From contig CAZHRC010000013.1 of NCBI GenBank assembly GCA_964533865.1, forward strand, positions 1 through 62,918: 62,918 nucleotides of DNA, read 5' to 3'. The DNA is from CAZHRC01 sp964533865. GTDB lineage: Bacteria > Bacillota > Clostridia > Tissierellales > Peptoniphilaceae. Shown here piece by piece: positions 58,594 through 62,918 of the stretch; the stretch's first letter is position 1, and each line of letters starts with the position of its first letter. The position numbers were made by a program, and so were the translations under genes. Below the pieces are notes generated by a model. That model was not told the DNA's origin and did no database searches. It saw nothing but the letters and a program-made list of their open reading frames with translations.

Positions 58594-59658
58594 TTATTCT
58601 AATGCAAATGCCTTGACCTTTAGCGTACCGGCTGTAAAGAGTACCCCTGACATCAATAACAGTATCCCCATCGATTGAAAGAGATTTCCCGTATCCAACG
58701 CGGTGATAACCCAGTAAAACGGCGAAAGGTAGGTGATATTCCAAAGCATGGGAGATATCCCTTGAATAATGCTCTTATCCATGCCAAACACCCCGATAAA
58801 GATCAAAAACATGACCACAGCCATCCCGACCATAGAACCGAGTTCCGGCTTTTTAAACAAGCGCATCAAAAACAATTGTAAACCCACTGCTAAGACACAA
58901 CTACAGGTAATAAGCCCAATCGCCATCCCTAAAATACTCTGGTTTAAATCAAGGATCACAACCATCACCAACAGAGCGAGAAGGTTTTGGATCGTTTGAA
59001 GCAAAAAAGCGCCAAAAGCAATACTGCCAATCACGATTCGCCCACTCGTTGGCGTACTCAACCCTCTCCCGAGCACCCGAGAGCTTTTTAGCCCGATCAG
59101 ATCCGATCCCAGGAGTGCCCCACCCATCAATGCGTACATCGTCAGCATGAGAATGGGTAGAATCCCTTTATCTGACATCGGCGATTCCCTGAGTATCTTA
59201 GTCGCCACCACCGAATGATCATTGATGGGGATGCCCTTTTTTTCTAGAAAGGCGACCATGCTTTTAAAGGCGGTCTCCTCTCTCAAAAACAGTTCGAACC
59301 CTTCGCTACCAGCGCCATCGTTGCGATCGATCACTGAGATGCTTGGAGTTCTTCCTGAGCTGATACTGATGCTAAAGTCCTCTGGTAACCGATAGAGCAT
59401 CTCCACATCTCTTGCCTTTAAAGCTTCCAATCCTTCTTCATAGGTGTTAAACGTCTTCGTTTTTCCATCGTAGGTTGCCAACAACTGCCCACCAAAATCG
59501 CCCCGATCTTCATTCACCACACCGACCGCTTGCCCAGAGGGATCCCCAGTCATAAATACAATCATCAACGTCATACCTATGGGAAACAGAAAGTTAAACA
59601 AGGCACTTGGACCAAATAACCGTTTCATATACATCCAAACCAACCTAAAGAACGTCAT
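58594..59658 (-). CDS. ABC-2-type permease with extracellular domain (second subunit)
   Basis: A 354-residue permease of the ABC2_membrane_3 kind: one N-terminal helix (ALFNFLFPIGMTLMIVFMTG), a large outside domain (residues 45-160 with VNEDRGDFGGQLLATYDG and LPEDFSISISSGRTPSISVI), then five or six helices. The frame opens at 59763, but AAAGGAGG precedes the ATG at 59658. It overlaps the first permease by four bases (ATGA). Exported substrate unknown. Confidence 0.88.
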   Translation of the reverse strand: MTFFRLVWMYMKRLFGPSALFNFLFPIGMTLMIVFMTGDPSGQAVGVVNEDRGDFGGQLLATYDGKTKTFNTYEEGLEALKARDVEMLYRLPEDFSISISSGRTPSISVIDRNDGAGSEGFELFLREETAFKSMVAFLEKKGIPINDHSVVATKILRESPMSDKGILPILMLTMYALMGGALLGSDLIGLKSSRVLGRGLSTPTSGRIVIGSIAFGAFLLQTIQNLLALLVMVVILDLNQSILGMAIGLITCSCVLAVGLQLFLMRLFKKPELGSMVGMAVVMFLIFIGVFGMDKSIIQGISPMLWNITYLSPFYWVITALDTGNLFQSMGILLLMSGVLFTAGTLKVKAFALE

Positions 59659-60794
59659 CCCAATACCTCCTTTCTCTGTTTGCGCAGGAAGTAAGAAAGG
59701 CCAAACAATGCGATACCAACCCCTATCACCACGCCGAGAGCCAAGGTTGACCGCCCATCCCACGTCCCTGTATAAGTACGCTCCAATAAACCGATCAGCG
59801 GTTTATCGATGCGAAGTGCGCTAATGATTTTTCCCAACACATTGGTTTTAGCATCCATCATCCCACTGGTGACAAAAGATGCGGAGAAAATCTGCACGAT
59901 GGACATAAACTGAATCATCGCCGAGCCAATTTTTTCGCCAAAAACTTCGACAACCCCATAGCCTGCAGCGATGTAGACCATGCTAAAAGCGGCAATCGTC
60001 CCCAAGTATTGGAGCAGACTTCCAGAAAATCCCACGTGGAGTAGACGGTGTATGCCAATATACAGCGTCCCCGTGATCATGCAAGTCAACACCCCGGAAA
60101 TGTAGTCGTAAAACAATAGCGTTTCTTTTGCCGTTGGCAGTGACAACTCCCTAGCCTTCAATCCCGTCGTCCTCGCCAATTTCATCGAAGCGGGAATCGT
60201 GGCCATCATCATCAAAAACGAATAGCTCAAAAATGACATTCCCATCTTCATTTTCACATCGATACCCTTATCCACAAAAATGCTTTCTCGCTCAACCTTT
60301 AACTCACGGCTTGCCAAATCGGTCATCTCTGCAATCAGCCCTTGCTTTTCGGAGAATCCCCTATCCGCTGTGCGTAATTGATAGCTCAACTCCAAGGTTT
60401 TTCCAAATTGATCCATTAATCGCTTTGAAATTTCCCGCGCCGATGCGCCTCCTCCCGAAGGATCGACGACGATATTAGCATCATCACCCCTTCCCATCAG
60501 CATTTTTTCATAGCCCTCTGGGATGATGACTTTAACGTCATAATCCTCATCAGGGTGAAAAGAAATGGCATCGAGAGCTTCCAATGCCACCTTGATACCT
60601 CGAGAAGCGTCGGAATGATCCTCGTCGACGAGATCCATATTGATCCCAATCTCAAAATCCCCCGACGCTGCCGAAGAGATGTAGCCAAAAAACAAACTCA
60701 ACAGCACCGGTACAAGGATATAAACCGCTCCAATCATCAAAAAAGCTCGCATGAGAATCTTGATATTGATCCACAACACCCTTAGGAATTTCAT
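59655..60794 (-). CDS. ABC-2-type permease with extracellular domain (first subunit)
   Basis: A 379-residue paralogue of the next permease: N-terminal helix AFLMIGAVYILVPVLLSLFF, outside domain to about residue 185 (DEDHSDASRGIKVALEAL; VIIPEGYEKMLMGRGDDAN), then helices from SFLMMMATIPASM to the C-terminal VVIGVGIALFGLSYFLRK. Typical of YhgE- or LnrM-like exporters for lipid-like or peptide compounds. Lies nine bases after the ATPase gene. Confidence 0.88.
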   Translation of the reverse strand: MKFLRVLWINIKILMRAFLMIGAVYILVPVLLSLFFGYISSAASGDFEIGINMDLVDEDHSDASRGIKVALEALDAISFHPDEDYDVKVIIPEGYEKMLMGRGDDANIVVDPSGGGASAREISKRLMDQFGKTLELSYQLRTADRGFSEKQGLIAEMTDLASRELKVERESIFVDKGIDVKMKMGMSFLSYSFLMMMATIPASMKLARTTGLKARELSLPTAKETLLFYDYISGVLTCMITGTLYIGIHRLLHVGFSGSLLQYLGTIAAFSMVYIAAGYGVVEVFGEKIGSAMIQFMSIVQIFSASFVTSGMMDAKTNVLGKIISALRIDKPLIGLLERTYTGTWDGRSTLALGVVIGVGIALFGLSYFLRKQRKEVLG

Positions 60795-60802
60795 GCTCTC
60801 AC

Positions 60803-61744
60803 CTACCCTCTCAAAGATTTCCCCGTTAAATCCAAGAAAACTTGCTCCAAACTCATTTTGCGATATTGAACACTGATCAAATCCACACGATGGTTTTCCA
60901 AATGACGAATCAAAGCGTTGAGCTGGAAAAGCAGGGGATCCGTCTGCAAAGTGACCATCACTCCATCCACAGCTATCCCGATCACCCCGGGCAATTCTCC
61001 GATCACCCGTGTTATCTCCCCATCGATGGCGTGTTTCGTTTCAAATTCGATGGTTTTTCCCACCTCCACCATTCCGCGAATCATCTCCTTGTCCCCATAG
61101 GCGACCTCAACACCGTTATCGAGAATAAAAATCCGATCGCACAGGGCTTCCACCTCTTCCATATAATGGGAAGTGTATAAAATCGTCACCCGTTCCTCTT
61201 GGTTTAAGCGTTTCAAATAGTCAAAAATATGGTTCCTCGATTGAGGGTCAATCCCCACTGTCGGTTCGTCAAGAACGAGAATACTCGGACGGTGCATCGT
61301 CGCACAGGCAATATTGAGTCGGCGTTTCATCCCACCAGAAAGCTTCGCTACTTTCTTTTTCCGCTCGTTTTCGAGACCAACAAAGACCAACACCCGATCG
61401 ATCGCTTCTTTTAGCGCTTTCCCCTTCAAATTATAGAGCACCCCAAAGTACTCAAGGTTATAACCCACCGTCGTCTCTTCCATAAGCGCCAGCTCCTGGG
61501 GAACATAACCGATACGGCTCTTAATCTCCAGGTCATTTTTCCCCATTTGCAACCCATCCACAACCACAGTCCCGCTATCAGGTTCAATCAACCCGAGCAT
61601 AATATTGATCAGCGTCGTCTTCCCCGCGCCATTGGGACCAATCAACCCAAAAAATTCACCTTGCTCAATCTCCAAAGAAATTCCCTGCAATACGCGCTTG
61701 TCACCATAGGATTTAAAAATATCTGATACGCGAATGTCGTTCAT
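60803..61744 (-). CDS. ABC transporter ATP-binding protein (DrrA/CcmA-like)
   Basis: A 313-residue ATPase with Walker A GPNGAGKTTLINIMLG near residue 37, signature LSGGMKRRLNIACAT near 135, Walker B ILVLDEPTVGIDPQSR, the H-loop ILYTSHYMEEVEALC, and a C-terminal extension (220-313) as in DrrA-type drug exporters. First gene of the three-gene exporter operon. Confidence 0.94.
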   Translation of the reverse strand: MNDIRVSDIFKSYGDKRVLQGISLEIEQGEFFGLIGPNGAGKTTLINIMLGLIEPDSGTVVVDGLQMGKNDLEIKSRIGYVPQELALMEETTVGYNLEYFGVLYNLKGKALKEAIDRVLVFVGLENERKKKVAKLSGGMKRRLNIACATMHRPSILVLDEPTVGIDPQSRNHIFDYLKRLNQEERVTILYTSHYMEEVEALCDRIFILDNGVEVAYGDKEMIRGMVEVGKTIEFETKHAIDGEITRVIGELPGVIGIAVDGVMVTLQTDPLLFQLNALIRHLENHRVDLISVQYRKMSLEQVFLDLTGKSLRG

Positions 61745-61965
61745 AACCTCACTTCCTTTCTTGACCCTATTCTATCTAAACTCTTGTACATCCCCAATCA
61801 CCTAAAGTCATGTATCGGTGTGACGAAAGTCATTTTCTCAAAAACACCCACCCTCATCTTTAAAAATGTGACCTCTCAACCTCTTACCACGCTAAATCAG
61901 TTCCTTCACCGTGCCGTACCGTCGATTGATCCTCTCCTCATCAGCAGCGTAAGCCATTCTTGTTT

Positions 61966-62892
61966 CTAGGATAAACTTGAGAGCAACCTCATCACAAGAT
62001 CGATATCTTTGTTTTCCAACTCTTGAATAATATGAAGGTATGTCTTTTGTGTAGTGTTGATACTCGAATGACCCAACCGTCTAGCGACGCTTGCGGTCGA
62101 TACCCCAGTAAACAACATGAGCGAAGCGTGTGTATGGCGCAGGCCGTGTAGAGAAATCACTGGAATATTGCATCGCATGCACAAGCGTTTCAATTTATCG
62201 TTCACCGTCGAGTTATACACCTTACCCGTAACAAATATCGGCTCTTCTTCTGGTAGGCCCTTGATGAGCTCAGAAAACTGAATCACCGTCTGCCAATCAA
62301 CTTGGATCTTGCGAACCGATGAACGGTTCTTTGTCGGCAAAAAACCACCATCTCCTTTATAATCCCAAGTCTTGCTAATCGATACCGATTGGTGCCTAAA
62401 ATCAAAATCCGACGGCGTTAACGCCAACGCTTCAGAAAACCGCATGCCCGTCTTCGCCAACAGGAGTAGAAAATAGTCCCAATTGACTTTTTCCCCAAGA
62501 TCTAATGACGCAATCAGCGTTTGAAGTTGAAACTGATTTAAGTACTTCATTTTCTTGATACGAGGAGGTTTTCCTTTAATGATCGCCTTTCGCGTCGGAT
62601 CGCGATCGATCATCCCCTCATCCACGGCATCGAGAATTGCCCCCTTGAGTTGATGATGAAAATCCATCACCGTCTGCCGTTCGTGGTGCTCCGCATACTC
62701 GTTGAGCAACTGTTGATAGCGAATGCGATCCAGTTCCCTCAGCTTCAAATCCGGCGCAAGTCGAAGCAACCATCTATGGGCCATTAAATACTTATCCATC
62801 GTCACCGCTCGAACAGCACCGTTTTTGTAAACATCGATCCATTTTGCATAATAATCGCAAAAATTCCCGTTCTTTGCATAATTTCCAGTCAT
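61966..62892 (-). CDS. Tyrosine recombinase/integrase
   Basis: A 308-residue site-specific recombinase. The N-terminal SAM-like core-binding domain (FCDYYAKWIDVYKNGAVRAVT to about residue 110) is followed by the catalytic domain with Arg151 (KTGMRFSEALAL), Lys188 (LPTKNRSS), His249 and Arg252 (ISLHGLRHTHAS), His275 (RRLGHSSIN) and Tyr285 (TQKTYLH); all six catalytic residues are present. AAAGGAGG precedes the ATG, so the gene is complete. Sequences of this type come from phages and integrative elements of Bacillota. There is no tRNA beside its 3' end, and 61745-61965 holds no gene or clear att site. Confidence 0.93.
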   Translation of the reverse strand: MTGNYAKNGNFCDYYAKWIDVYKNGAVRAVTMDKYLMAHRWLLRLAPDLKLRELDRIRYQQLLNEYAEHHERQTVMDFHHQLKGAILDAVDEGMIDRDPTRKAIIKGKPPRIKKMKYLNQFQLQTLIASLDLGEKVNWDYFLLLLAKTGMRFSEALALTPSDFDFRHQSVSISKTWDYKGDGGFLPTKNRSSVRKIQVDWQTVIQFSELIKGLPEEEPIFVTGKVYNSTVNDKLKRLCMRCNIPVISLHGLRHTHASLMLFTGVSTASVARRLGHSSINTTQKTYLHIIQELENKDIDLVMRLLSSLS

Positions 62893-62918
62893 CCTTATTA
62901 CCTCCTTTTGTATGGAAA

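Overview
The window looks like a chromosomal segment of a Gram-positive anaerobe of the Bacillota (class Clostridia or a near relative). The evidence is the set of cis-regulators (FMN, TPP and SAM-I riboswitches and an Ile T-box), a CtsR-McsA-McsB-ClpC stress operon with a canonical CtsR box, ECF-type vitamin transporters (RibU, ThiT), strong AGGAGG ribosome sites, and an L-fucose route that ends in propanediol. Two runs of exactly 100 N (1350-1449 and 45533-45632) are scaffold gaps, so this is a draft assembly. I cannot name the species.

Layout. 1-2.1 kb: the 5' part of a tRNA-Pro at the left edge, an FMN-riboswitch-controlled ribU, then about 1 kb with no convincing gene, holding a 9-bp tandem repeat interrupted by a gap. 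2.1-17.1 kb (mostly minus strand): housekeeping genes mreB, SAM-riboswitch metK, ispF-ispD, a YacL-like PIN/TRAM protein and CarD; TPP-riboswitch thiT on the plus strand; then radA and the ctsR-mcsA-mcsB-clpC operon, an S26-like protein that seems to lack its catalytic residues, and an EF-G paralogue. 17.4-23.1 kb: hisC, two small membrane proteins, an O-antigen-ligase-like protein, marR-wrbA and a thioredoxin-reductase-like flavoprotein.

23.1-33.4 kb is a complete L-fucose utilisation locus: kinase, isomerase, mutarotase, a three-part sugar ABC transporter (permease frameshifted), aldolase, a divergent DeoR-type regulator with a 21-bp palindrome at its promoter, and lactaldehyde reductase fucO. 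33.6-41.5 kb: a DUF4003-like protein, an arsenate reductase/LMW phosphatase, two overlapping small genes, an AI-2E-type permease, the metNIQ methionine importer, a zinc-ribbon membrane protein, a sirtuin and a NUDIX hydrolase. 41.5-52 kb: T-box ileS, a gapped AAA ATPase, a SAF-domain dehydrogenase, an HI0933-type flavoprotein, threonine ammonia-lyase, a TauE-type permease, an FAH-family hydrolase and a glutaredoxin.

52-61.8 kb holds two ABC-2 export systems, one in line with a NarL-type two-component system and carrying an in-frame stop in its first permease. Between them is an operon joining dihydrolipoamide dehydrogenase to a barnase-like lipoprotein RNase and its barstar inhibitor. The window ends with a complete tyrosine integrase, which may mark the edge of a mobile element continuing to the right. 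I found no CRISPR array, rRNA or intact insertion sequence. The points most worth a second look are the degenerate S26 protein, the lpdA-barnase-barstar operon, the tandem small genes at 35.3-35.7 kb, the structured non-coding stretch at 1.5-2.0 kb, and the two broken transporter permeases.
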